Shown: piece by piece, positions 1-9,501 of the stretch
How the letters are laid out: every line of letters begins with the position of its first letter
Numbering within the stretch: position 1 is the first letter of the stretch
Source: Fontibacterium oligotrophicum
GTDB taxonomy: Bacteria > Pseudomonadota > Alphaproteobacteria > Pelagibacterales > Pelagibacteraceae
Assembly: GCA_965235975.1 (NCBI GenBank)
Contig: CBDDZZ010000002.1
Span: 62,001-126,000, forward strand
DNA: 64,000 bases
Direction of reading: 5' to 3'
Program-made: the position numbers and the translations under genes
The notes under the pieces: generated by a model
Seen by the model: the letters and a program-made list of their open reading frames with translations, nothing else
The model's database searches: none
Told to the model about the DNA's origin: nothing

Positions 1-1
1 T

Positions 2-985
2 GAAAATTCATCTTTAAAAAAAGAAAATAAGTCTTTAAAAAAAAATTTATATTTATCAAATGAGTTAATTGGAAATTCATCCACGCTTGTAAAATTACGA
101 AATTCTATAGAAAAATTTTCAAAAACTGATAGCCGAATTTTAATTTTTGGACCTGCCGGATCTGGAAAAGAGTTAGTAGGAAGACTTATCCATGAAGCCT
201 CATCAAGATCTAATAATTCTTTCAAAGTTGTGAATGGCGCTATTTTAGACCCTAATCATTTTGATTTTGAATTATTTGGTTCAGAAAATAATGATAAAAT
301 TATTTCAGGAATTTTCGAAAAAACTAATAATGGGACTTTGTTAATTGATAATATTTCAGATGTTCCTCTGCAAACACAAGGAAAAATTTTACGAGTATTA
401 TCTGATCAAAAATTTCATCGAGTCAATGGTGCAAATGAAATTAGTGTAAATATTCGTGTTATGTGCTCTACCAGCAAAAATTTAAAAGAAGAGATAGTAA
501 GTGGAAATTTTAGAGAAGATCTCTTTCATAGAATAAATGTAATTCCAATACAAACTCCATATTTAAAAGATGTAAAGGAAGACATTCCTTTATTGACGGA
601 TTATTTTATTAAAAGAATTTCTGATACTAATGGTTTGAAGCCTATTGTAATTAATAGTAAAAATGCAGTTTTTTATGATTATGACTGGCCAGGAAATGTA
701 AGAGAACTAAGAAATCTCATTGAAAGAGTTGTTATCCTCGCTTCTGGAAAAAATGAGGATGTTGATAAAATTTTATCCGAGTCATTGAAAATTTCATCAA
801 TCAAAGAAAACAAAAGTGAAGATGCTTTTCAATTTCCATTAAAGGAGGCTAGAGAAAAATTTGAAAAAAATTATCTTGAAATTCAACTTAATAGACACAA
901 TGGAAATGTTTCTAAAACTGCAGATTATATCGGAATGGAAAGAAGTGCTTTACATAGAAAACTAAAGTCTTTAGGAATTAATTAA
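2..985 (+). CDS. ntrX: NtrX response regulator, C-terminal part (runs off the left edge)
   Basis: Partial: the frame is open from base 2, so the receiver domain lies outside the window. It is the output half of the NtrY/NtrX two-component system. The AAA+ domain starts with Walker A GPAGSGKE (fragment residue about 50). A Fis-type helix-turn-helix ends the protein (GMERSALHRKLKSLGIN, typical of NtrX). The region after ELFG lacks the GAFTGA sigma-54 contact loop, and the Walker B segment reads LLIDN rather than LxxDE, so the catalytic glutamate is an asparagine. A DNA-binding regulator that does not act through sigma-54 is the likely role (inference). The stop is two bases before gap. Confidence 0.9.
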   Translation, partial: ENSSLKKENKSLKKNLYLSNELIGNSSTLVKLRNSIEKFSKTDSRILIFGPAGSGKELVGRLIHEASSRSNNSFKVVNGAILDPNHFDFELFGSENNDKIISGIFEKTNNGTLLIDNISDVPLQTQGKILRVLSDQKFHRVNGANEISVNIRVMCSTSKNLKEEIVSGNFREDLFHRINVIPIQTPYLKDVKEDIPLLTDYFIKRISDTNGLKPIVINSKNAVFYDYDWPGNVRELRNLIERVVILASGKNEDVDKILSESLKISSIKENKSEDAFQFPLKEAREKFEKNYLEIQLNRHNGNVSKTADYIGMERSALHRKLKSLGIN

Positions 986-987
986 AT

Positions 988-2020
988 ATGAGAATTAAAG
1001 TTGCTATTAATGGCTTTGGTAGAATTGGCAGAACAATTTTAAGAGCGCATTATGAGAATAAAAAAAAGCATGATTTAGAAATTGTTGCTATTAATGGTTC
1101 TGGTAATGCAAATGATAACGCTCACTTGTTAAAATATGACTCCACTCATGGAAAATTTAATGAAGAGATCAAATCTAAAGAAAATTATATTTTTATTAAT
1201 AAAGATAAAATTGAATTTCTAAATAAAAAAGATCCAAAAAATTTACCATCATGGAAAAAATTAAAAGTTGATTTAGTTTTAGAATGTACAGGTCGCTTTA
1301 CTTCAAGAGATGATGCCCAATTGCATATTAATGCAGGAGCAAAGAAAGTTTTAATTTCGGGTCCTGGATATTCACCTGGTACAGGTAAAGAGGTGGATGC
1401 AACAATTGTCTATGGTGTTAATCATAAAATTTTAAAAAAAACACACACAATAATATCAAATGCCTCTTGTACTACTAATTGCTTAGCTCCAATTGCAAAG
1501 GTGTTAAATGATAGTTTAGGTATTGAATCAGGGATTATGAATACGATTCATGCTTATACAAATGACCAAGTGTTAAATGATGCTTACCATAATGATTTAC
1601 GAAGAGCGCGAGCTGCAGCTTTATCAATGATACCAACAAAGACTGGTGCTGCAATTTCTATTGGATTAGTAATACCAGAATTAGCAGGTAAATTAGATGG
1701 ACTTTCGGTAAGAGTTCCAACTAATAACGTTTCTTTAGTTGATCTGACCTTTGTAGCAAAGAAAAAAACATCGGTTAAAGATGTTAATGAAATTATTAAG
1801 TCTTCAGCAAAAGGTAGTTACGTAAATATTATTCAGTATAATACCGAACCATTAGTATCTACAGATTTTAACCATAATCCCTTATTCTTGTGTTTTTGAC
1901 TCAACTCAAACAAGAGTATCAAGTGATGGTAGGTTAGTTAAAGTACTGGCGTGGTACGATAATGAGTGGGGTTTTTCTAATCGAATGCTGGACACATCCA
2001 TTGCTTTAATGAGGGCCTAA
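988..2020 (+). CDS. gap: Glyceraldehyde-3-phosphate dehydrogenase (frame broken once)
   Basis: Oxidises glyceraldehyde-3-phosphate to 1,3-bisphosphoglycerate in central carbon metabolism. The N-terminal Rossmann motif INGFGRIGR and the active-site ASCTTNCLAP are present, followed by the usual catalytic domain. The frame breaks near 1884, where one surplus T follows the codons for HNP. Without it the sequence continues as the expected CVFDSTQT segment and ends in the canonical WYDNEWGFSNRM tail at 2020. The reconstructed length is about 344 codons, normal for the family. The break is most likely a sequencing error, because the tail remains well conserved. Confidence 0.93.
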
Positions 2021-2076
2021 ATTATTAACAAATTGATTAAAAAAAAATAATTGTTAAAACTACTCTAAATTTAGTT

Positions 2077-2153
2077 GCGCCCTTAGCTCAGCTGGATAGA
2101 GCATCGGTTTTCTAAACCGAGGGTCAGAGGTTCGAATCCTTTAGGGCGCGCCA
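2077..2153 (+). tRNA. tRNA-Arg (anticodon TCT)
   Basis: Cloverleaf with acceptor GCGCCCT pairing AGGGCGC, anticodon loop TTTCTAA (TCT, reads AGA) and T loop GGTTCGAATCC. The discriminator G is followed by an encoded CCA. gpsA starts 12 bases downstream, so the two are probably co-transcribed. Confidence 0.96.
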
Positions 2154-2165
2154 ATTTTATATCTT

Positions 2166-3188
2166 ATGGCAAAAATTTTAATTTTAGGAGCAGGCTCAAT
2201 GAGTACTGCCTTTGCCTTTCCTTGCAGTGATAATAATCATCAGGTTTCAATTGTAGGCACTCATTTAGAAGATAATTTTATAGATATTTTTAAATCTAAG
2301 AAATACGTGCATCCAGTATTAAAATCTAAAATTCCAAAAAATGTTAAGCTTTATAAATTTTCTAATTTTAACAGTTTATTAAAGCATGCTGACTTAATAG
2401 TTCTTGGCATAAGCTCTAAAGGTTTCAAATGGGCATGTGAACAATTAACAAAAATTAAAAAAAATCAGCAAATTTTAATTTTAACAAAAGGATTGGGAAT
2501 TAATAAAAATAAATATGAAGTGTATCCAGAAATGATTAAAAATTTTTTACTAAAAAAAAAAATTAAAAATATAAAAATTTCAGTTGCAGCCGGACCCTGT
2601 TTAGCAGCAGAGTTATCCAAAAGAGTTTTTACAAATGTAGTCTTTGCAAACAAAGATATTTCCGTAGTTAAAAGTTTGTCCAAAATGATAAGCACTTCTT
2701 ATTATAAAATTAAGTGTTCAAGAGATTTAATTGGTGTTGCTGCGTGTGGTGGAATTAAAAATATTTACTCAATGATAGTTGGAACATCTATGGGGATGAA
2801 TTTAAAAAATGTAAAAGATAATAAAAATCTTAACACTGCGGCAGCATTATTTAATCAATCAATAAAAGAGATGCGTTATTTTATTAAAAAAATAGGAGGG
2901 GAAGAGTCTACCGTAATGGATTTAGCTGGTATTGGAGATTTATATGTAAGCTGTACCGGAGGAAGAAATTCGAAAATGGGTAAATTTATTGGGATGGGTT
3001 TGACATATAAAAATGCAAAAAAAAATAAAATGCCAAATGAAACAGTTGAAGGTGCTGATTTAATTTTAGATATCGGAAAAAAAATTATTAAAGATTTTAC
3101 TATGAAAGAACTTCCGCTAATGAGCTCTTTTATAAAAGCTCTAATTTATAATACTAAATTCAAAATTGAAAAAAAACTTTTCTTATAG
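2166..3188 (+). CDS. gpsA: NAD(P)-dependent glycerol-3-phosphate dehydrogenase
   Basis: Makes sn-glycerol-3-phosphate for phospholipid synthesis by reducing dihydroxyacetone phosphate. The 340-residue protein starts with a nucleotide-binding loop LGAGSMSTAFAFP, in which the third glycine of the usual GxGxxG is a serine. The substrate segment AAGPCLAAEL and the catalytic-lysine region ACGGIKNIYSMIVG match the family positions, and the C-terminal all-helical domain is complete. The stop overlaps the GTG start of the next gene, suggesting translational coupling. Confidence 0.88.
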   Translation: MAKILILGAGSMSTAFAFPCSDNNHQVSIVGTHLEDNFIDIFKSKKYVHPVLKSKIPKNVKLYKFSNFNSLLKHADLIVLGISSKGFKWACEQLTKIKKNQQILILTKGLGINKNKYEVYPEMIKNFLLKKKIKNIKISVAAGPCLAAELSKRVFTNVVFANKDISVVKSLSKMISTSYYKIKCSRDLIGVAACGGIKNIYSMIVGTSMGMNLKNVKDNKNLNTAAALFNQSIKEMRYFIKKIGGEESTVMDLAGIGDLYVSCTGGRNSKMGKFIGMGLTYKNAKKNKMPNETVEGADLILDIGKKIIKDFTMKELPLMSSFIKALIYNTKFKIEKKLFL

Positions 3189-3463
3189 TGAAAGAGAATT
3201 TTTTTGTTTATTTAATTTTGAATATTAAAGATCATAAAACTATTAGTTACGTAGGATGGACAAATAATTTAAAAAAAAGGCTTCAACTTCATAATTCTGG
3301 CAAAGGCGCCAAATTTACAAGAGGTAGAAAATGGATTTTAATTTTTAAAAAAAAAATGAAATCAAAGATTAGCGCTATGCAATTTGAGTATAAATTGAAG
3401 AAAAACCAAAAAATGAGAAAAAAATTGATTAATAATTTTATTCGTACAACTATAGATTGTTAA
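3188..3463 (+). CDS. GIY-YIG domain protein (UPF0213/YhbQ-like)
   Basis: A 91-residue single-domain protein starting with GTG at the gpsA stop. It has the GIY-YIG fold signature in degenerate form: FVYLILN, then SYVGWTNNLKKRLQLHN with the conserved arginine, and a later glutamate in FEYKLKK. Free-standing copies are widespread in bacteria; the in vivo substrate is not settled. No recombination gene is adjacent, so the role cannot be inferred from context. Confidence 0.85.
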   Translation: MKENFFVYLILNIKDHKTISYVGWTNNLKKRLQLHNSGKGAKFTRGRKWILIFKKKMKSKISAMQFEYKLKKNQKMRKKLINNFIRTTIDC

Positions 3464-3538
3464 TAAGTAAAATACACTTTTAACTAGTTTTTAATTTAAG
3501 TATAAAACTGTTTCTAAACTTAACAAAAAAAAAAAAAA

Positions 3539-4579
3539 ATGAAAAAAATTACAATTAATTCATTTGCTATTTTAGCTTTTGTTGCAACTTTTGTATTTGC
3601 AACTTTTAATGCTAATGCAAATCAAACAAGAGAAAACGTCATCAAGCGTGGATCTCTAAATTGTGGCGTATCTCAAGGAGTTCCAGGATTTTCTAATGCA
3701 GATGCTTCTGGAAAATGGTCTGGTATCGATGTAGATTTATGTCGAGCAGTTGCTGCAGCAGTTTTAGGTGATGCTAATAAAGTAAAATACTACTCCATTA
3801 AGCGCAAAAGACAGATTTGAAGTTCTTAAGGCTGGAGACATAGACGTTTTAGCAAGAAATACAACTTGGACATCTATCTAGAGATGGTGGACTTGCAGTA
3901 GATTTTGTTGGAACAAATTTCTATGATGGACAAGGTTTCATGATTAGAAAAGCTGCAAATATCAATTCAGCAAAAAAACTTAATAACGTAAAAGTCTGCT
4001 GTAGAAACAGGGACTACTACTGAATTAAATTTAAGAGACTATTTTAATACAACAAAAACTTAAATATGAACCAGTAGCTTTTACAAAAGCAGATGAAGCT
4101 GTAGCTGCATATGACGCAGGAAGATGCGATGTTTACACTACAGACAAATCAGGATTAGCTGCAAATAGAACTAAATTAAAAAATCCAGCTGATCATTTAA
4201 TTTTGCCAGAAACTATATCAAAAGAACCGTTAGGACCTGTTGTAAGAGGTAATGACGAAAACTGGGCAAATATTGCTAAGATGGTCTTTAAATGTAATGA
4301 TAGAGGCTGAAGAGTATGGAATTACTAAAGCAAATATTGACAGTCTTAAAATCTACAGAAGATCCTGCTAATCAAAAGACTACTTGGTCTAGAGGGCGAA
4401 ACTGGAAAAAATCTGAGTTTAGACAATACACTTGGAGCTATAATATTATCAAGCAAGTTGGTAATTATGCTGAAAGTTATAATGCAAACGTTGGACCAAA
4501 AACTCCAGTAGGATTAGCTAGAGGTCAAAATGCTTCTTGGAGAAAAGGCGGACTTTTATACGCTCCACCAGTAAGATAA
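3539..4579 (+). CDS. aapJ: General L-amino acid ABC transporter, periplasmic binding protein (frame broken)
   Basis: Binds amino acids in the periplasm for the AapQMP importer. A signal peptide ends at FNANA (residue about 27), followed by the AapJ start RGSLNCGVSQGVPGFS. About nine surplus bases, at roughly 3795, 3873, 3996, 4061, 4290, 4351, 4375 and 4431 (two), break the frame. Removing them gives a continuous ~343-residue AapJ-type protein through to GGLLYAPPVR. The ATG follows a 15-base A run (3525-3539) with no Shine-Dalgarno sequence. The terminator just downstream suggests this gene is expressed more than the permease genes. I read the breaks as consensus errors. Confidence 0.88.
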
Positions 4580-4599
4580 TTTTAATATCTTAATTATTA

Positions 4600-4624
4600 A
4601 GGGCCGATTTTATCGGCCCTTTTT
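4600..4624 (+). terminator. Rho-independent terminator/attenuator after aapJ
   Basis: A perfect 9-bp stem (AGGGCCGAT / ATCGGCCCT) with a TTT loop runs directly into five T residues. It lies 20 bases after the aapJ stop and 11 bases before aapQ. It is the clearest intrinsic terminator in the window. Its position inside the operon would let most transcripts stop after the binding protein, or protect that message's 3' end. Confidence 0.9.
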
Positions 4625-4634
4625 CCACAAATTT

Positions 4635-5824
4635 ATGTTTTTAACTTCTCAGTTTAAAACTAGTTTAAGAAAAAATTTACAACTTTCAAAATTATTACCG
4701 CAACTTCTTCTTATAATTTTATTTTGTTATATTATTTATTTTTTTACAAAAAATACTCAAATAAATTTAGACTGCAAGAAATTTAAATTTTGGATTTGAT
4801 TTTTTAAATACAAATTCAGGTTTTGACGTTCAATTTAGTCTTAATTCAATACGATGGATCTTCTAGTTATTTGAGATCTTACCTTGTCGGACTTATTAAA
4901 TACTTTATTAGTTTCTTTTTTTGGAATAATTTTTGCAACAATTTTAGGTTTTATTGTTGGTAGTATCTAGACTATCTCCTAATTGGATTAGTTAATAAAT
5001 TATCATTAATTTACGTTGAATTATTTAGAAATCTACCTTTATTGTTGCAAATTTTTTTTTGGTACTTTGTTGTTATCAGATCACTACCAAGCACTGAAAA
5101 AAGTACGGTTATATTAAATTTTTTAATAATAAATCTTCAAGGTTTTTATATCCCAAAATTTATTTTTAGTAATTTTATATATATATTTTATGGTTTTGTT
5201 TTAGCTTTATTAGCAACTTTTATAGTAAAATATTATGCCACTAAAGCTTTTTATGAGAGTGGCAAAATTATTCCAGTATTTAAAATATTTTTGTTATTAA
5301 TTATTATTTTTCCAGTCATATTTTCTTTAATTGGAGATGTAAGTCTTTCAGTTGAATACCCAAAACTTATTAAAAATTTTGGAATATTTAATTATGTTGG
5401 CGGTGTAAAATTAGTTCCTGAATTTTTAGCACTGTTATTTTCATTATCCTTATACACTTCTGCTTTTATAGCTGAAAACGTTAGAGCTGGAATTTTAGCA
5501 ATAAGCAAAGGTCAAAAAGAGGCTTCAAAATCTCTAGGTTTTAATAATCCACAAACTTTAAAACTAATAGTTATACCGCAAGCACTTCGTGTAATAATTC
5601 CTCCAACAACTAATCAATATTTAAATTTAACAAAAAATTCCTCTTTAGCAGCTGCTATAGGATATCCTGATCTTGCAGGAGTTTTTGCGGGAACAGCTCT
5701 TTCACAAACTGGAAAAGCTATAGAAATCATTTTTATGGTAATGATGACTTATTTAACTATCAGTTTAATAATTTCTGGTATTTTAAATTGGTATAATAAA
5801 AAAATTGCAATAGTTGAAAGATAA
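4635..5824 (+). CDS. aapQ: Amino acid ABC transporter permease AapQ (frame broken)
   Basis: First inner-membrane permease subunit of the Aap importer. From 5042 on it is intact and carries the permease coupling motif (ENVRAGILAISKGQKEASKSLG) and hydrophobic segments. The first 400 bases hold at least five surplus bases, including positions near 4773, 4847, 4900, 4967 and 4989. Removing them joins the start MFLTSQFKTS to the AapQ-type segment SYLVGLLNTLLVSFFG. The true start is therefore 4635, not the internal start near 5042. Confidence 0.85.
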
Positions 5825-5827
5825 CAA

Positions 5828-6882
5828 ATGAATATTAGTGATATAAAAAATTGGTTAAAAATTAATCTTTTTTCTAATTGGTATTATTCTTTAATTTCAT
5901 TATTTATTATTTATGTACTTTTAATCACTTTACCACCATTTTATAGATTGGGCATTAATAAAAGCTACTTTTATTGGAAATTCTAAAACTGATTGTCAAC
6001 TCTGGTGGAGCATGTTGGGTTTTTATCAAAGTTTGGTTTGAAAAATTGATTTATGGATTTTATCCTGAAAAAGAAATTTGGAGGGTTAACTTAGCTTTTT
6101 TAATTTTAATTTCTACGGTGACTTTAGCTTTTTTTGTTAAATCTAAATTTAAAATTTATATTTTATTTTTTTTAATATTTATTTTTCCATTAATAGGTTT
6201 TACTTTAATAAATGGTGGATTTGGTTTAGAGCGTGTTGAAACAAGAGTATGGGGAGGTTTAACTTTAACTTTTATACTTACTTTTTTTGGCATTATTGTC
6301 GCTTTTCCTCTAGGAGTTTTGTTAGCATTAGGAAGACGATCTGAGCTGCCGATTTTTAGGTTTTTTTCTATTTTATTTATTGAATTTTGGAGGGGTATTC
6401 CTTTACTTACAGTTATTTTCGCTGCTGCAATAATGTTTCCGATATTTTTGCCGGCAAATTCTAATGTAGATAAGCTGTTAAGAGTTGCAATAGGTATAAG
6501 TATTTTCGAAGCAACTTATGTTGCAGAAGTAGTAAGGGGAGGTTTGCAATCTTTGCCTAAAGGGCAATATGAAGCTGCAAAGTCTCTTGGAATGGGTTAT
6601 TGGAAAATGAATTTTTTAATTATTTTGCCACAAGCAATTAAGACAGTAATACCTGGAATTACAAATACTTTCATTGCTTTATTCAAGGATACACCATTGA
6701 TTATTTTGGTTGGATTACTTGAAATATTGGGCATGATTAATTTAGCAAAATCCAACTCTTATTGGCTTGGCTTGGCTACTGAGGGCTATGTTTTTGTTGC
6801 AATTATATTCTTTGTTTTTTCGTATTCATTAAGTAAATACACTCAGAGTTTAGAAAAAAAATATAATACAGAAAAACACTAA
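5828..6882 (+). CDS. aapM: Amino acid ABC transporter permease AapM (frame broken near start)
   Basis: Second permease subunit. Multiple membrane helices are followed by the EAA-loop segment VVRGGLQSLPKGQYEAAKSLG. The frame from 5974 is intact. Two surplus bases, near 5943 and 5991, separate it from its N-terminus at 5828 (MNISDIKNWLKI). After correction the segment reads LPPFIDWALIKATFIG then SGGACWVFIK, as expected for AapM. The final A of the stop is the first base of the aapP start (TAATG), indicating coupled translation. Confidence 0.87.
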
Positions 6883-7620
6883 TGAGTGAAAAAGTTATAG
6901 AATTTAAAAATGTCAATAAGTGGTATGGAAAATTTCAAGTTCTTAAGGAGATAAATTTTCATGTTAATAAAAGTGAAAAAATAATAATTTGTGGTCCTTC
7001 AGGCTCTGGAAAATCAACTTTAATAAGATGTATTAACGGTTTAGAACAACATCAAGAAGGCAATGTTTTTGTACAGGGCACTGAATTAGATAAAACATTA
7101 AAGAATATTGAAAAAATTCGTGGAGAAGTTGGAATGGTTTTTCAACAGTTTAATTTATTTCCACATTTATCAATTTTAGATAATTGTGCATTAGCTCCAG
7201 CCTGGGTTAAAAAAATTCCAAAAAAAAAAGCAGACGAAATTGCAATGGAATATTTAACAAAAGTTAAAATCTCGGAACAAGCCAAAAAATATCCAGGTCA
7301 ATTATCTGGAGGGCAGCAACAACGAGCAGCAATAGCAAGAGCATTATGCATGCAACCAAAAATTATGTTATTTGATGAGCCAACTTCTGCATTAGATGCG
7401 GAAATGATAAAAGAGGTCCTTGAAATTATGATTGATCTTGCAAGAGGAGGGATGACTATGGTTGTAGTTTCGCATGAGATGGGTTTTGCTAAAACTGTTG
7501 CAGATAGAGTAATATTTATGGACGAAGGAAAAATTATTGAAATACAAAAAACTAAAGATTTTTTTGAAAAACCACAAAGTGATAGAACAAAGCTTTTTTT
7601 AAGTCAGATTCTTACGATAA
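6882..7620 (+). CDS. aapP: Amino acid ABC transporter ATP-binding protein AapP
   Basis: ATPase of the Aap importer. Walker A GPSGSGKST (residue about 39), Q loop MVFQQFNLFPH, signature LSGGQQQR, Walker B IMLFDEPTSALD and switch histidine VVVSHEMG are all present. The family normally stops right after FLSQIL. Here the frame instead runs on into the next gene, giving a nominal 471-residue fusion. One surplus base around 7614-7616 would hide a TAA at 7618-7620, so I end the gene there. The apparent fusion is probably an artefact. Confidence 0.88.
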
Positions 7621-7625
7621 AAAAA

Positions 7626-8297
7626 ATGTTACGTCTTCTAATATTTTTTGTAAGTTATATTTTATTAACTACAGCTGCTAACTCACACGTTCAGCATTAT
7701 AAAAATTTACAGCGTATTGAATTTGATATCTATAGAAATAATGATCTTGTTGGATTTCATAAAGTAAATGTTAAAAAAAAAGGCGATAATACAAAAGAGG
7801 TAACTACAGACATATTAATTGAGGTTAAAATCCTTGGAATAAAGGTTCATACATATAAATCTTATGGGGTAGAGACTTATAAAAATGACGAATTAATAGA
7901 TTTTAAATCAAAAACACAAGATGGTAGCGACAATGATTATTGTAATATTAAAAAAATTTCAGATGGAAAGTACTCATTTGATGGAATGACAGAAAATAAA
8001 AAATACATTTATGAGCTTACTGAAAAATTTTATCCAGCGCTTTGGTGGAATCATGATTCTTTATTAAACAATAATTATGTTTTGGGGCAGGGTTGTAGAA
8101 ATTTAAAAACTCAAATAACTTTTTTAAAAAAGGAAACCAAAAAAATTAATGAAAAAAATGAGGTAGTAAATTTTTATAATATAAAAGGTGATAATCTTGA
8201 TATAAATATTGGTTATACCGAAAAAGACCTTAAATGGGTTGATATGAAATTTACACTTAAAGGAGATTGGGAGTATAAATTAAAAAATTTAAATTAA
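7626..8297 (+). CDS. Secreted DUF6134-type protein
   Basis: About 223 residues beginning MLRLLIFFVSYILLTTAANS, a clear signal peptide, so this is an exported protein. The rest is beta-rich with family-like segments (IEFDIYRN, GFHKVNVKKKG, WWNHDSLLNN). It lies in the same frame as aapP without an intervening stop, but the signal peptide argues for a separate gene starting at 7626. Its 3' end meets the CFA-type methyltransferase gene one base away on the opposite strand. Proteins of this kind accompany CFA/DUF1365 clusters in other alphaproteobacteria as far as I recall; the function is unknown. Confidence 0.7.
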   Translation: MLRLLIFFVSYILLTTAANSHVQHYKNLQRIEFDIYRNNDLVGFHKVNVKKKGDNTKEVTTDILIEVKILGIKVHTYKSYGVETYKNDELIDFKSKTQDGSDNDYCNIKKISDGKYSFDGMTENKKYIYELTEKFYPALWWNHDSLLNNNYVLGQGCRNLKTQITFLKKETKKINEKNEVVNFYNIKGDNLDINIGYTEKDLKWVDMKFTLKGDWEYKLKNLN

Positions 8298-8298
8298 T

Positions 8299-9501
8299 TT
8301 ATGCAACTTTTTTTACGAAAAACTGGCTAACATTAGTATGCCCAGTTGCAAATCCGGTTTCACAATAGCTCAAATAGTAGTTCCATAAATTTTTAAATTT
8401 ATAATCAAAATTAAGTTTTGAAATTTTATCCCAAGAGTTATTAAAGCTTTCTTTCCAAAGTTTTAAAGTTTTTGCATAATCATTACCAAAGGATTTTTCC
8501 TCATATAATTCAAAATTATTATCTTTAAAAAGTTTATATAAAATTTTTTTAGACGGAAGTATGCCACCTGGAAAAATATATTTTTGGATAAAATCAACTT
8601 GATTTATATAATTTTCATATTCTTTATCGTCAATTGTTATGACTTGAAAACATGCTTTACCATTTTTCTTAAGCGCATTATTTAATATTTTAAAATATAG
8701 ATCCCAATACTTTTTTCCAACTGCCTCAAACATTTCAATGGAAACAATTTTGTCGTAAGTGTTACTCAAATCAAGTTTTCGATAGTCTTTAAGAAAAATT
8801 TTAGAATTATTATTTAATTTTTTATCATTAATTAAATTTTCAATATAATTATATTGTTGCTCACTAATCGTTAGTCCTTCGATGTTAGATTTAACGGTTT
8901 GAGAATTTCTTTCTATAAAACCGCCCCAGCCCGCACCAACTTCCAAAACAGTATCAGAAGTTTCAATATCTAAACTTTTTATTATATTATCATATTTATT
9001 AATTTGGGATGCAAACAGATCATCATTTTCTGTGTTAAAGATTCCAGAGGAATAAGTCATAGATTTATCCAACCAAAATGAATAAAATTTATTTCCTAAA
9101 TCGTAATGATAATAAATATTTTTTTTTGCTTGATTTATAGAGTTTGCTTTTAAAAAAAATTTAAATTTTTCAATGAGTAATGATAAATAATTATCTGCCC
9201 AATTTTTTCTTTTTATTTGTTGATTTTTAAGTAATATTTTTAATAAGTTAGTAAGATTAGAAGTTTCCCATTTATTATTTATATAAGACTCAGCAAAGCC
9301 AAGTTCGCCTTTTAGAAATACATCGCTAAAAAAAGTGTTATCTTTTATAACAATATTTGAAGCTAAATCTCCCTGATATGCTTTAAATACTTTTTCATAA
9401 GAATTTTTAAAATTTACTTTAATTTCACCCCATTTAATATTTTGGAATTTAAAATTTAAATATTTTTTTAATAAACTATCCATAGAAAGATATTGTATCA
9501 T
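8299..9501 (-). CDS. cfa: Cyclopropane-fatty-acyl-phospholipid synthase family methyltransferase
   Basis: SAM-dependent enzyme that modifies unsaturated acyl chains of membrane phospholipids. The SAM-binding motif VLEVGAGWGGF (about residue 195) and family motifs YYHYDLGNKFYSFWLD, MTYSSGIF and FIQKYIFPGG are all present. It is the last gene of a four-gene minus-strand operon and overlaps the DUF1365 gene. An alternative start at 9483 (MDSLLKKY) gives the typical 8-base overlap and may be the true one. Whether it makes cyclopropane or another methylated product cannot be told from sequence. Confidence 0.9.
   Translation of the reverse strand: MIQYLSMDSLLKKYLNFKFQNIKWGEIKVNFKNSYEKVFKAYQGDLASNIVIKDNTFFSDVFLKGELGFAESYINNKWETSNLTNLLKILLKNQQIKRKNWADNYLSLLIEKFKFFLKANSINQAKKNIYYHYDLGNKFYSFWLDKSMTYSSGIFNTENDDLFASQINKYDNIIKSLDIETSDTVLEVGAGWGGFIERNSQTVKSNIEGLTISEQQYNYIENLINDKKLNNNSKIFLKDYRKLDLSNTYDKIVSIEMFEAVGKKYWDLYFKILNNALKKNGKACFQVITIDDKEYENYINQVDFIQKYIFPGGILPSKKILYKLFKDNNFELYEEKSFGNDYAKTLKLWKESFNNSWDKISKLNFDYKFKNLWNYYLSYCETGFATGHTNVSQFFVKKVA

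Noticed and set aside
6882..8297. True ABC ATPase-secreted domain fusion
   Set aside because: The second part starts with a complete signal peptide and the first ends exactly where AapP normally stops.
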